64,000 nucleotides of DNA from Jackrogersella multiformis (GCA_902806575.1 CADCXD010000001.1:4526001-4590000), one strand, 5' to 3'; counted from the first letter of the stretch, positions 48,245-59,930 are shown. Notes: a model not told the origin generated them from the sequence alone. Numbers and translations: made by a program.

Positions 48245-49668
48245 ATGACGATGACGATGACTACTTTACTTCGTGTAGTCCGGCGGACGCAGACCAAGCT
48301 CCGGTCTTTACTCTTTCCTCACACGACCGCAGGGCCAAAATCCCAGCTCGCTACCGAGAAGGCCAGCGCTGAGCCGGGCCTGTGCGGTGAAGCGGCGGTC
48401 CTAGCTTCTCAACTACGGGGGAAGACATTCCAGCTGCCAGATCTGTGGAAGGTGTTCGCAGAGTGGCCGATGGCCGCGAACCCGCACGCTGAAAGGCTCG
48501 AGTCCCTGGTCGACACGTTGCTGGAGCGCATCACCACCAGCGAAAAGAAGCTAAAAGCTCTGAAGCAGGCTAACTTTGGCCGGCTCATCTCACTGTAGGC
48601 GGTCTACCCCAGCCCCCACAGTCCAAACTCCTGAATTTCATCTTAACTAACGGGTACCTTGTTTTTTTTTTGGTTTTTAGTTGGTATCCAGACGCAGAAT
48701 GGCCCGAGCTCGAGATAGCCGCGGCTTACTCTGTGTGGATCTTCGTGTGGGACGACGAGGTTGACGCAGGAGACACGGACGTGTCGAACGACGAGGAGCT
48801 CTCAAGAGCCTATTACCAGAAGTCTCTGAAGACCATCCACAACCTGCTGGGACTCGACCCTTGCGAGGAAGGCGAGGAGCAGGTTTTTGAAGACGAGAAG
48901 TCCTTGCACCCCAACATGGCTCTCTTTGCCGACGTCGGTCGCGGGATGCGCGCTACGACGGACAAGATCCAGAGAGAGCGGTTCTACCGCGAGCTAGAGA
49001 ACTTCATGGTTCAGGTCGGTGTAGAACACGTGCACCGCATGAGAGGTTCTATCCCAACGGTCGAAAAATACATCGAGATCCGCTCGGGGTCTGTTGGCTG
49101 TGCTCCCCAAATCTCGATAACCGAGTGAGTAATGAAACATACTAACTCCTATAGGATCGATCGCTGACCGTTTCTCTAGTGCTATGCTTAAAGTCAGGTT
49201 ACCTGAAACCATAATGGAATCTGTAGCCATGAAGGCTCTTTGGAAGGAGACTGTTGTGATATGTTTCATCCTCAATGACATATATTCTGTACAAAAGGAA
49301 ATAGTAAGCCCGCCCAGTGAGATACCGAGTATTCATACCCGTGCTAACAAACTGTTCAGGCCCAATCATCCCTACTGAACCTCGTACCGGTGATATTCCA
49401 TAACTGCGGTCCTGAAAAACAGAGCCTCGACGCAGTCACCTACGATGTCGAGGTGCTTCTACAGGATACTATGAGGGGATTCGAAGAGGCCGCAGCATCT
49501 CTCTGCGAGATGACGGCCAACGACGCACAGGTAAGCAAGGACACGCAAGCTTTTATAAAATGGTGCCGATATTTCATCACCGGAGTCCAGCAATGGAGTT
49601 TAGAGTCTCGTCGTTACGGCATGGCCGAGTGCTTGAACAAAGATGGTTCCCTTACTATTCCTTTTTGA
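48245..49668 (+). CDS. Class I terpene synthase (sesquiterpene-cyclase-like)
   Basis: Four exons, 48245-48594, 48681-49124, 49180-49303 and 49360-49668, give 408 residues. All joins keep frame, with a GTAGGC donor at intron 1 and GTGAGT/GTAAGC at the others. The aspartate-rich metal motif is DDEVD (141-145) in the context IFVWDDEVD. The NSE motif is NDIYSVQKE (297-305). A late RY pair (about 391-392) matches the product-side motif of fungal cyclases. The enzyme should ionise a prenyl diphosphate, probably farnesyl, and cyclise it; the product cannot be predicted. The first about 60 residues are weakly conserved, and three ATGs (48245, 48251, 48257) lie close together. No P450, transporter or regulator gene is adjacent. 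It sits alone in gene-poor DNA. Confidence 0.88.
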
Positions 49669-52600
49669 ATACATTGGCGGCGGGATATTTTATGCATGAG
49701 GGTCTCTCGTTTACTCATTTATATACACTACATAGCCTGGGTTTCTTTTGTTGGCATTGGATACAGCATTGGCATTATAACTGCTTTATATTATCTGAAA
49801 CATCCGATCTTTATATTTCATATCTGTTATTGAATATTCCATAACTCACCTACACCATATACCTACCGATGTTGGTATTGAGGAGAGTTGTGGGGGAAGA
49901 CTTAACGCCTATACTATGTACACTAGATGCTTGGGGGTTGGGGATGAGGCATGGTATCTAGCTGGAAAATTCGGACGACGAGTCGTCATCGTCCGGCTAG
50001 CACTTAATAGACAAAAGTTGACGCCATCCCTTCCATGCTACTCTTTTAGATGTTGGCACGTTTTTATTCCTTGCTGCATATTACTTAGAGTACATACATA
50101 AATACCTGGGTAAGTCCTGTATAGTGTCGTTTTATCAGGCTTCGGGCCTTTCGATGTCTGTTCTATACATGCAGCGTAGCATAGCATACCTACATGTGTC
50201 TGGGCGGCTGGGTAGCTTGAATGGGTAGTAGCCGTAAGTTGCTTGCCGATTATAGTAGCTGGGAGAGCGGAACCGAGGCACAATATGATATGTCACAAAT
50301 GTAGAATCCGGAGCAGACTCTACTATTAGGGAATGTGATAGGATCGGTAGGGTCGCCGTCCGTCACCGCTACTGTTGGTTTATACGAAACATGAAAGTAG
50401 CCGCAATCCAATCCCTTCGCCACTTGTTTCCCTCTAGTGTACATAGTGTAGCTTCTCTTAGCCACCGACCCTCTCCTTGGCTGTCTGGTCCGACTTCATG
50501 GTGGTGTTGGACCGGCCCGAGCCGGGGTTCATCGAGCACATGTGCCCGGCAGCATGCCAAGAGACGTAAAAGGGAAGCTGGGAAAAATTCATATCCAAAC
50601 GGGATGAGAGGTTACATGTCGGTGCGGAAATATGCACCAGCTTACTAGTATGTATGCCCTTGCCACTCTTGTTACGGCACACAGTGTTGCTACAGATGTA
50701 ACCATCTTAGATATATACCTACCTAGGTATTTGGCGTGATCACACGAGATAAACTTCGTCCGTCTCCAGACGGAATGACACCTCGGGTGCTCACCTAGCC
50801 TCATTGAGCTCGGGTATAATATGATCACAAAGTAGAATCCTCGTCCAATATACCGGGCAACAAGGTATTATTGTAACTACACTAGTGGAGTGTATTGTAA
50901 AACTACTACTTATATTTATTATGTTATAGGCGATAAGAATGAGGGGATCGTGCCCTGTTAAAGCAAGGGCCTTTTCAATTTTGACATGGTGGTTTACGCA
51001 AATACCATACACCACGTGGCAATAATTCCCTTATCTCCCTCGCATTAGATATCGATGCGACCTCGAGAGCAGAATATGGAGTTGGAGTGATACCCGCAGC
51101 GGTACCAGGGTGTCATCCTCCCGCCGCTGCATATATCACAGCCGCCTTCTGCTTGAAACCTACATACCAATCGCCAGAGGAACGGTAACTGTGTTACATT
51201 CTCGCACAAATCTAGAAGCATTGGAAGCCTAGCGTTGGAAAACCCCGGCTGCGTACTTCTCGACTTGAGAGGAGGTAACGATACCCACGCCTGTTGGCTT
51301 CATAGCACCGATTATAGTGTAGACGGCCTTCCAAATCTACCTACTCAGACTCTCTCAAGCGCAACTATGGAGCCGTAGCGAGTCATGAGCCTGCTGCGTA
51401 GTATTTAGTCATAAAGTTATAATCTCGCTTACACGTCAGCACGTGTAGTGTAGTTCAGCTGTTAAATATTGCCTCCATTGATCTACATAAACCATCAATT
51501 CCTGATCATATGCACGTATAGTCTAGTGTACCATACCACGTTTACTATGGAATAGAATGATCGAAATACCATTTGTTTCCCATCACAACCTGATAGTGGT
51601 CAGAGAGTGCATGCATCCTGGAGAAGGTTCCCCGGGTCGGCTCTCTCGGGAGTGGTGAGCTGGCTTTAATGATGCTGATGTGTGAAGAGGTGTTCGAAGG
51701 ATGGGTTACCTGGACTAGATGTATCATGGCATTACATAAATTTCCCCTTATCACTCCTGATCTACCTAGGTAGGTAAACAAAAGTATACCCCCGGGGGAT
51801 AACCTCGACAATGGATAAAAGCTAGGTAGGTATGTATGTACCTAGGTAGTGTAGCAAACTCAGCCCGTCAGTTCTCATAAAAAGTCGATTCCTATTTACT
51901 ACAATTTTACTATGAAGTTACTCTGACGTGTTTTAATCCTATAACAAATGCTCTTAGTGGAGTTTCACCACCTGCCACCTCTATTTTCTTCCCTTTTTAC
52001 CAAGGAACTACCTGGGAGGGTATGGCGAGAACGGCTTAACCTGTAAAACACCCCAGTCAGATACTCACATACACAAAGCCATGCAAAGATCCGCGTCCAG
52101 GAAAAGAAGCGTAGGCATTTTGACCTAGTGATGATCTAATTCGTAAAACAAGGTGAAAGACTACCTAGGCAGAAGGGCGTCACTGGAAGTGCAGACAGTG
52201 GAAAAATCGAAGTAATAGCACTGTTTTATACTGTATATTTCCCATCTCTTAAAGTATTGTTTTGGGTATCTTACACCTGTTTTAGCTGTTAGGGGATAAT
52301 GAGTTTACAGTGTAAGACAGTATAATTACACACGGTCTGCACTTTCAGTGACGCCTTTCTGCTAGGTAAGAGTTAAGCAAGCTTTTGTCCAACAAAGCTC
52401 CTTTCTTGTTCGCCTCCCAGAAGTGCTTCGCAATCTTCCAAGCAAGCCAAAAGTTCCAATATTTCCGGCGGTAAACCACCCCTTACTCGGAATTCGACTA
52501 TCCACCACTGCTTGATCATATATCAATATCCAGGGGAGAGAAGGTGCTGACGCATCAATGTAATGTCCACAACAGAGATCCTAATTATATCGTGATGGAT

Positions 52601-53170
52601 AGGACTTGTGGATTTATGCTTCGAAAGGGCAAACCCGTTCCAGCTCTACCATACTCCAAATATTGAAAACATTGAAACATGATATGATGACCTAGGTACG
52701 AAAGCTCATGCTCTTGGCAATACTGTACCTGCATAGATAGGTACCAAGGTAGTGGTATTGCCGTTTTACCACATCACGTCCCAGGATCCTTATATTGCAG
52801 AAAGTTCAAACTTATAAAAATGCCAGTTTTTTATCGTGTAAATAAAGCTACCTAGCGAAAACGTAATTGTGAATCGAGGGGGGAGTAGAGACCACAGACC
52901 ACAGACCAGACCACACGGAAGAGTAAAGCTCTGATCCTCGTTCAACCGTCGATTTAAATCTGGACGCCAGAGAACCATTTGCCATTCTACGTCACTCTTC
53001 CCTATTTTTTTTTAAAACCCCATCGTCCATCATCCACCATCCATCCACCATCCATCAAGACGTCAAGGAATGAAGCGTACGATCTTCGGGACAAATGAAA
53101 TGGCATGCTAGTAATTCGAGTGCACTTCCCTAAACGCCGTCCCATGCCTCGCGGATAAATAAGTCTTGTC
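49669..53170. other. Gene-poor convergent region between terpene synthase and FZO1
   Basis: This is 3.5 kb with no recognisable gene. Short frames (about 60-95 codons) on both strands lack domains or signal peptides. It contains the MITE-like element at 52164-52366, TAGG motif patches at about 50715, 51764-51780 and 51826-51850, and a CGGACGA/TCGTCCG inverted repeat at 49972-49995. CATCCA-type repeats lie at about 53025-53060. Confidence 0.6.
52164..52366. mobile_element. MITE-like element with about 39-bp terminal inverted repeats and TA target duplication
   Basis: The left end CCTAGGCAGAAGGGCGTCAC and the reverse complement of the right end CCTAGCAGAAAGGCGTCAC align over about 39 bp with one gap and about three mismatches (continuing through GTGCAGAC). 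The element is flanked by TA on both sides (52162-52163 and 52367-52368), as for Tc1/mariner-type insertions. Subterminal ATACTGT/CACTGT words are repeated in both arms. The 203-bp body has no coding capacity, so it would need a transposase from elsewhere. Confidence 0.75.
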
Positions 53171-55996
53171 TCATGCATTGTTCGTACCTTGAGGGTGAGG
53201 ATGCGCGTCAAGATCGATGTCCTCGACGAAGGTACGCTGGTGGGCACTCTCTCGCACGAGGTTTCCGAAATACTTCAGTGCCACCTCGCTCTCGCCGCGG
53301 ATCTTTAGGGTTTCCTCTCGTCGTGTGCCGAGTTGCTCTACTGAGCGTGTCAAGGACACTCGAAGGTTATCCGCGGGGTAGCGGAGGACCTTGCGCACGG
53401 AACCTGAGATACGGGAGCTATTTACGTGGACGTAATCGATTGCTGCTAGCTGTGCCGAGATCTTGTTGGAAAGGTGGTGAGGTAGCGAATGTGGGATCTG
53501 CTGGATAACATAAGCTGCAGCTGAGACAACTATTGGCGATGATAATTAGCTTCACCTCGATAATAATAATATACCATGATAGAACATACCTGCTAGAGCT
53601 AGGCCTGGGACGATCAGCTTTCGGAGGTTGTCGTTGCCAACGATTTTCACCAAGTTTAGCGTGTGGTCCATCCATCCCATGCCACCGATTAGACGTCCAC
53701 CGATGGCAGTAGCAACGGTCAGGGCCATACCAGTGCCAGCGACCTTTTCCTGGCGTTGCATGAGTGAAGACCAGTCAACGAAATCCAATAGCTCAGTAGG
53801 TACGTCAACCTGCTTCGCTAGCACGTCACGCCTCCTTCGGAACATGACGTCGGAGCGGAAGTTGAGATCGTGATATTCGTTACCGAGGTGCAGAATACCG
53901 AGCTGTTTGACAACATTTACGCCACTGACAGTCCTCGTTCGTGCGTAATCCTCGCAAGACGCGACTGATTCCGAGATCTTCGATAACATTGCCTCCTTTA
54001 AGTCCTCGGCGTACTCGAAAGCATGCCACAAGCCAGGGTAAGGCACACCATGATTGTTCTCACCTGCATTGATAATAGCCGAGTTGAGAGTTGTTCGGGT
54101 GTGATCGTAGATCTCCTTGCAAGTCCCCTCGATAGTTTGATCTACTTCATCACCGACAGCAGCGATTGCCTTCCGAGAGGACTCGAGTTGAGGCTCAATC
54201 TCCTTCAGGTCACCTATGACTCTCTCTAGTTCAGACTGAGCCACTTCGGCATTGACGTTGGCAAGCATGTTGACGTCGTTGAGGATGTTGAGGAGATAGG
54301 TTCTGGCAGGGGCAAGCTTAGATCGTGCTCGCTTTTCCAAGACAAACCGTCTCAAGGATTGCTCGAGCTTCTTAAAATCTTCAGCTTTCTCCTTCTGCTT
54401 GCCCTTCCCTTTCGAATCATCGCCGGGGTCATCCCCACCTCCACTCGAACTGCCGCTCCCTCCTCCGTCAGGACCACCGGGGGGCGACGGCGCTGTCGGA
54501 ATGGCATTGCTGGATACGAAGTGGACAAGTTCCGCGGATTCCTTGAACGTACGAGGACTTAGACCGTACACCTGGTCTAGTATCATCTTTTGGCATCGTT
54601 CCTTGTCTCTGATAAGGTCATATCCGTTGACAACCATGAATATGTACGCTTTCTCTGCCGCGGCAGCCCAGATAAACTCCTTGGCAGATTGGGTGAAATG
54701 ATTCGCGGCGGAAACCACGAAGACGACTACGTCGATTTCTTCCTGTCGCGCAAATACGGCCGTCGTCTTTGTCGTATCGGAATTAAGTCCTGGGGCATCA
54801 ATCAACGCAATGTCGACAACGCCGTTGTTGATCAAGGATTCGTCGATTGTTCGTACATCTTTGACGTAAACCTTACACTGCATATAGGTAGCATTGTCGA
54901 TAACAATCTTCTCGAGTTCTAGTAGGGAAAAAACGTCGTAAGTCGATTCGTCGTGCCGGTTGTAAATCGTATCCTTGTGAACAGCGTGTACCTCCTCAAC
55001 GCCGGCGTTCTCCTTTGCGTCCAGGACCTCGCAGAAGATACTCGTGCAGGGTTGCTGGTCTTCCGGAAGGATCTTGCGGCGTAGCAGGGCGTTGCAAAAC
55101 GTGGACTTCCCAGCATTGAGATCGCCGGTTACCAAAACCTTGCTAGAAGTGTCCTCTATTCTTTCACGAAGCAAGAGTAGATGTTTAATGCTGGTGCTGA
55201 TTTTCCCGTCGAGCAACGAGGCGATTGATCCCTTTTCGAGAGAATGGACGAGTTCGGTGTGGTGTAGAGAGCCTAACTTGAGATCTAATTTCAAGACAGA
55301 GAACTCTTGAGCTATCTGCGGAGTGAACAGTCTAGGCATTTCTGTTAGACTTTTGTTCTCGGCATCTCTACTAGATTCCGCAGCTTCGTGATCTTCGACA
55401 GTGGTCATCGATCGTCGCAATGGTCGAGCGTGGTAGGGGGAGGATGCATCCCCAGCCAATTCACCAGCTGCAGAGAAGGCATGTTGTAAGCCCGGACGTG
55501 ACGAGGATCGTTCGGAAGGCGACGCTTCTGTTCGCTGGACTGAAGGGTAGTGCGCGGGCCAGGTAATATTGATCTCCTGGAGGGTTTTGAGGAGTTCGAC
55601 AACCCTACTGACTGAGCGAATTAAGGCTGCTTGATGCTTGTTGTACCACAACTGATGAACTGCTGCTGCCTGGCCTTGGTTATCAGTCTCTGGGTTGGTG
55701 GAAGATCGACGTTGTAGAGGCATGTCGTGCAACAATGTAGGATCAGTTCGTGCTGAGCCGAGAGGTCGCCTGGAGGAACCGGAATCACCTTCTGCGATGC
55801 TACCGCCGTAGCCTGAATCATCGTCTATGAGCGACTGCAGTCTTGTAGCATGTTGCGACGCCGATCCATTGCCCACCGTCATATAGGCAGGCTGTCCCGA
55901 AGCCGGCGGAGTCGGTGAGTGATCATCCTCCCGGTTTCGTCCGCGGCGGGACTTCCCTTTGCCTTTGCCCTTCGAGTTGAAATAGTCCTGACTCAT
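53171..55996 (-). CDS. fzo1: FZO1 mitofusin, outer-mitochondrial-membrane fusion GTPase
   Basis: Exons in transcript order are 55996-53590 and 53529-53171, 921 residues. I chose the start at 55996 (MSQDYFNSKGKGK) because it resembles other fungal FZO1 N-termini and because the frame upstream is translated TAGG repeat. Dynamin-type GTPase motifs: P-loop GDLNAGKST (291-299), DAPG (400-403) and NGYD (457-460). A Gly/Ser/Asp-rich insertion (about residues 497-525) follows. Near the C-terminus two membrane segments (about 752-774 and 794-813) form the hairpin that anchors FZO1 in the outer membrane; the 60-nt intron interrupts the second. Heptad regions flank them. FZO1 tethers and fuses mitochondria. 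The role is by homology. Confidence 0.94.
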
Positions 55997-56329
55997 CGCG
56001 GTCGATAAAGCGTCTAATAACTCATATACATCACTAGCACCGACGTTGGTGAGCGGGGGGAGCTTGATTGATTGGCGCGCGTATCGAGTTAATAAGCGGT
56101 TGAGTGTTGAACGATGGATGCGTGTATGTATGTAGGTATGTAGGTAGGTAGGTAGGCGGGTAGGTTGGGTAGGTTGGGTAGGTAGGTTGGTGGTGATACT
56201 TTTTTCTAATTGAATGGTGAGGCGAAATTGCGGTATAGTGGGTGATAGAAGAGACCTTCTGATTGGCTGCGGGGTTGTAAAATTCAATGGGCCATCACGT
56301 AATACTTGTGCCGTACCAAACGATGTCAT
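55997..56329 (-). other. FZO1 5' leader with in-frame open extension
   Basis: The FZO1 frame stays open for 111 codons upstream to an ATG at 56329. The middle of this stretch is the complement of the TAGG tandem array and would encode PTQPTQPTRLPTYLHT-type sequence. This looks like leader that happens to be open, but an N-terminally extended isoform is formally possible. Confidence 0.5.
56125..56190. repeat. TAGG/GGTA tandem array in FZO1 leader
   Basis: Runs of TATGTAGGTATG, then TAGGTAGGTAGGTAGGCGGG, then repeated TAGGTTGGG units. This is the most regular tandem form of the window's TAGG motif. Confidence 0.8.
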
Positions 56330-56823
56330 TATCCACTGTTTTCATACCCGCTTGTTAACATTCGTTACCTCCAAATTTGTACCTACCTAGGTACCTACGA
56401 TACATAATACCTAGGTACATTCATGTATTACCTAAGGGTACTTATGTACTTAGGTACGCCGATAGCACCCGACAACGAAGCAACTCATAGGTACGTACCT
56501 CTTTATCTTATCGTCACTTATTGATTTGATCGGCTCAAGGTTCCAAGGTCCCAAGGTCCCATCAATCAACATCTGCCAGGCAACACATTTCCTTACCACT
56601 GGAAACGATTACGAACCACGAACCAAACAAGATTCGTATCTATTACAAGGCTTCCATCAGCATAACAACACAAACCTTAATATATGTTCCTCGAATCCAT
56701 ATAGCCACGCCAGAATCGCCGAAACCCCCGCGGCTTTAGAGGACCGTCTCTAATATTCCACAACCTACGACCTCGATATAATCCAACCCCTATACCTATA
56801 CAAGGCACCCCATTCCTATAGTC
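56330..56823. promoter_or_regulatory. Divergent FZO1/VPS2 promoter region
   Basis: About 0.5 kb separates the FZO1 leader from the VPS2 start. It contains the TACCTAGGTA cluster, a GGTTCCAAGGTCCCAAGGTC direct repeat at about 56539-56559 and an A/C-rich stretch (56570-56700) that looks like the VPS2 leader. No TATA box is obvious. Confidence 0.45.
56380..56458. repeat. TACCTAGGTA motif cluster between FZO1 and VPS2
   Basis: TACCTACCTAGGTACC, TACCTAGGTACAT, TACCTAAGGGTAC and TTAGGTAC words lie in the shared divergent promoter of FZO1 and VPS2. Confidence 0.7.
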
Positions 56824-57755
56824 ATGAATGTAAGCAGTCGAACAACCCCACGCTTTAGAGTAGCTGTGTCGCAGTATATAGCTGACTCTAATATGGCTAG
56901 ATCCTCGAATGGGCCTTCGGCAAGCGCATAACGCCCGCTGAGCGTTTGCGCAAGAACCAGCGCATGATCGACAAGGCAATCCGAGAACTCGATCAGGTAC
57001 GAGTCAAGCTAGAGAAACAAGAGAAGACTCTCGTCGGCCAGATTAAACAGAGTGCGCAAAAGGGGCAGATGGGAGCGGCCAAGATCCAAGCAAAGGATCT
57101 TGTACGTACGAGAAGGTATGAATTCCTCGTCCGTCGTGAGCATCAGATCGAGGACTCGACTAATTTATGGTAACCCCGGTGCAGATATGTTGAGAAATTT
57201 TACGGAATGCGAAGTCAACTACAGAAGATATCTTTACGACTACAGGTTAGCCGTCCCCGACAATCTATTAGTAGCACCATACTAACACGAGGACACCTAG
57301 ACCCATCGAACCAACGAGCAGATGATGCAAGCTATGAAGGGAGCTACGGTAGCCCTTGGCAGCATGAACCGGTCGATGAACCTACCCGCGTTACAACGCA
57401 TCGCCATGGAATTCGAACGAGAGACTGCGGTCATGGACGAAAGGCAGGAAATGATGGACGACGCCATTGACGATGCTATGGATGTGGGAATAGAAGAGGA
57501 AGGCGATGAAGTTGTAGAACAAGTTTTGGAGGAGATTGGCGTTGATCTAAACCAATCTGTGAGTAGATTCCCAGATGTTGGTCGCGAGCTCAGTTGTCTA
57601 ACACGATATAGTTCGGAGAAACCCCGACAGGTCTCCAGGGCGAGAAAGTTGCCGACGGCCGGATCGCTCAGGCTGTCGGCGCTCCTAGCGGCGGTGGTGG
57701 TGGGGACCCTGGCGATGATGATCTCCAAGCTCGCCTCGATAGTCTGAGGAAGTAG
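56824..57755 (+). CDS. vps2: VPS2/CHMP2-type ESCRT-III subunit
   Basis: Five exons, 56824-56829, 56901-57115, 57185-57245, 57301-57558 and 57612-57755, give 227 residues, standard for the family. The first coding exon is just 6 nt (ATG AAT, donor GTAAGC); splicing yields MNILEWAFGKRITPAERLRK, the conserved VPS2 start. Basic helices alpha1-alpha2 (QSAQKGQMGAAKIQAKDLVR) and acidic C-terminal helices (QEMMDDAIDDAMD, DEVVEQVLEEIG) follow. The end DDLQARLDSLRK is a MIM1 motif for the Vps4 MIT domain. VPS2 acts with Vps24 and Snf7 at endosomes to bud intralumenal vesicles. A gene finder requiring longer first exons would miss the start. Confidence 0.95.
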
Positions 57756-57939
57756 ATCAGGGTTAGAGACAGGATTGTGCTTACAATATGAAGGGGCTCA
57801 GCAATGACAAATGATTCACTAACATTAAACTAGTTGCGAATAGTACATGTGGGTTTAAGTAGGGAGCATGGGAACTTTTAGGATTCGTTTCATCATATTA
57901 TCCTATTACGTGCGGGATGGTATTAATTACGAACATAAC

Positions 57940-59385
57940 TCATTCGAGCACCATCCTCAGGATCTCAAGAACGCCCTCCTTATCTAAAGGGGCCGGGTTA
58001 GTCTTAACCCATCGGTCTTTTAAGCTATGCTCGGCGATACCCTCAAGCTTGTCCTCGCCGATACCAAACTCCTTGAGCGTCCTTGGCAATTCAAGAGCGC
58101 GGATGATAGCATCCATTAGATCGCCAAGATCAGCCGTCTCCTTTTGCAATTTTCGTTGGTTGAAGATCTCACGAGCTTTAGAGTCTTCCCAGAGGAGTTG
58201 AATGATGGCATTTTGTCGCTCGACATTAGCGCCCTTCTTGTAATTATATTTGCATACGGCAGGGTTGAGAATGCAGCTCGTCTCGCCGTGGCCTACACCC
58301 GCTGGGCCTAATTGGTGGCCAATGCCGTCTGCAGCACCTTGTGTTAGCCATAACCATTTTTTCAGGTATTAAGAAGTTGCTTGGGGCGGTGAATATTGAT
58401 CCTATGACCTCGTGGCCGTTGAGGATCGGTCTAAGGATAATAATAAAGGGGTAGTAGATAGATAGTTAGCTCTGAAATTTACATACGGCTTGCTCCTAGA
58501 GGTACGCCCCGAGTAGCCGCACTCATGGCATCTCGAGCTCCTAATTGTGTTTCCAATCGTGCCTCGAGATCCTTGGGGTTCTGCTTGCTCTTGATTAGGC
58601 CCGGTATGAGCTTGGATAAGCCACGTCTAGCATCTTGATCTGCTGCGTCGTCGCTCCCCAGAGAGCAAAGAGTTTCCACGCAGTGATCGACAGCCTTGAT
58701 GCCGGTGCTCAGCCAGACTCTATCAGGCGTCGTCGTAGCAAGCCCCGGATCGAGGATGACTAACGCGGGGCCCCGTAAGGCTCCCGAGAAGGAGTGTTTT
58801 TGTCCTGTCTCGTCGTTCGTCGCACCGGCAAAAGAGGAATATTCGCCACCCGACAACGATGTCGGGATACAAACGACAGGAACTTTCGACGGCTTGATAT
58901 CGTCACGCTTTCGCGAACTTGTTGGACAGATGGTATCTAGTTCAGCGTGGGTTGATACATCGTTCGCTAGAGCCTAGTATTTTACATATTTAGCCTTGTG
59001 AATCTTACTCTTGATCATCAGCCAGGGATATGGATACGCATACAAATGATACTATCTTGGCCGAATCTGTTAAACTTCCCGCGCCAAGTGTGACTATCAG
59101 GTCCGCATCGCACTTCCTAGCATCCGCCACGATTTCAAGTATCTCAGACCAGAGAGAATGCGGTTTCAAGCCGACCCTAACACCAGCAACTTTGTCACCT
59201 AATGCCGCTTTAAGCTCATTGAGATACGTAGTGTTTCCGGAAAGGGATCTGGAGCAGATGATATAGATTCTGGACGCATGGAAGATATCATCGGCATGCT
59301 TGACCAGTGATTCGGTGAAGGATAGACCGAAGCTTAGGAGTGGTCGGTCCTTGCCCGCGAAAGCCGGGCCTAAGGTCTCCGGCAT
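57940..59385 (-). CDS. Iron-type alcohol dehydrogenase, maleylacetate reductase-like
   Basis: Exons in transcript order are 59385-59044, 58973-58487 and 58328-57940, 405 residues. The joins use GTATGC and GTATGT donors and keep frame. The NAD(P)-binding region has GAGSLTDSAK (GGGS-type) near residue 100, then PTSLSGGEYSSFAGATND, characteristic of the maleylacetate reductase branch. Metal-ligand candidates are the His in AVDHCVE and the His cluster HGIGHQLG/GVGHGE (about 277, 281, 290). Family members reduce maleylacetate to 3-oxoadipate in aromatic catabolism or act on other short substrates. No hydroxyquinol dioxygenase lies nearby, so the substrate is open. The stop codon lies 184 bp from the VPS2 stop. 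Confidence 0.87.
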
Positions 59386-59930
59386 ATTGGTGTAATGAAA
59401 ACTAATTATTTATGTTGTAGCTATAACTAGGGTTATTTTATACCTCAATTTATACGAGGATAGAACCTTGTAAGTTGGTTAGGATGGAGAATGTGAATAA
59501 GTGTATATATCTGTACTACTTTAGTGTTATCACTTATATGTACATGTACCTAGGTATAAAGAAATCTGAGATGGTGTACGTTGTATTACAAATATCTTGA
59601 GTGGCAGTATTACTAACCAACATAGTACTTACCTTACTAACGTACTATTCGCCTCTCATGCCCCGTCTTAAGGTTTACGATGGTAGGTCTTACATAGAAT
59701 ATGGACGTTGTATTAGCTGAATCGTCATCGTGGAATGAGGGACTAGACTACAAACTTATACGTGGCGTCGACGGACTTGCAGATCTACGTCTCAGCCTTA
59801 AGCCAAACGGTATCTTTATTATGCGCGTACTTAGGTTTGTAGCTTTCTCCTGTTAGGGAACCTAGAATATTTAAAAGAAATAAAGATGAACTGCCGAGGT
59901 ATCTACATATGAGGTATGTAGCGATTTATT

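Noticed and set aside
48187..48372. Alternative frame at the start of the terpene synthase
   Set aside because: Only the 48245 frame continues in phase through the splice donor at 48595 into the catalytic exons.
49972..49995. CGGACGA/TCGTCCG inverted repeat 300 nt after the terpene synthase as a terminator
   Set aside because: Only a 7-bp stem. Hairpin terminators are not the eukaryotic mode, and there is no other support.
45580..53170. Terpene biosynthetic gene cluster
   Set aside because: Apart from the synthase there is no tailoring, transport or regulatory gene. The nearest genes are an NLR and FZO1.
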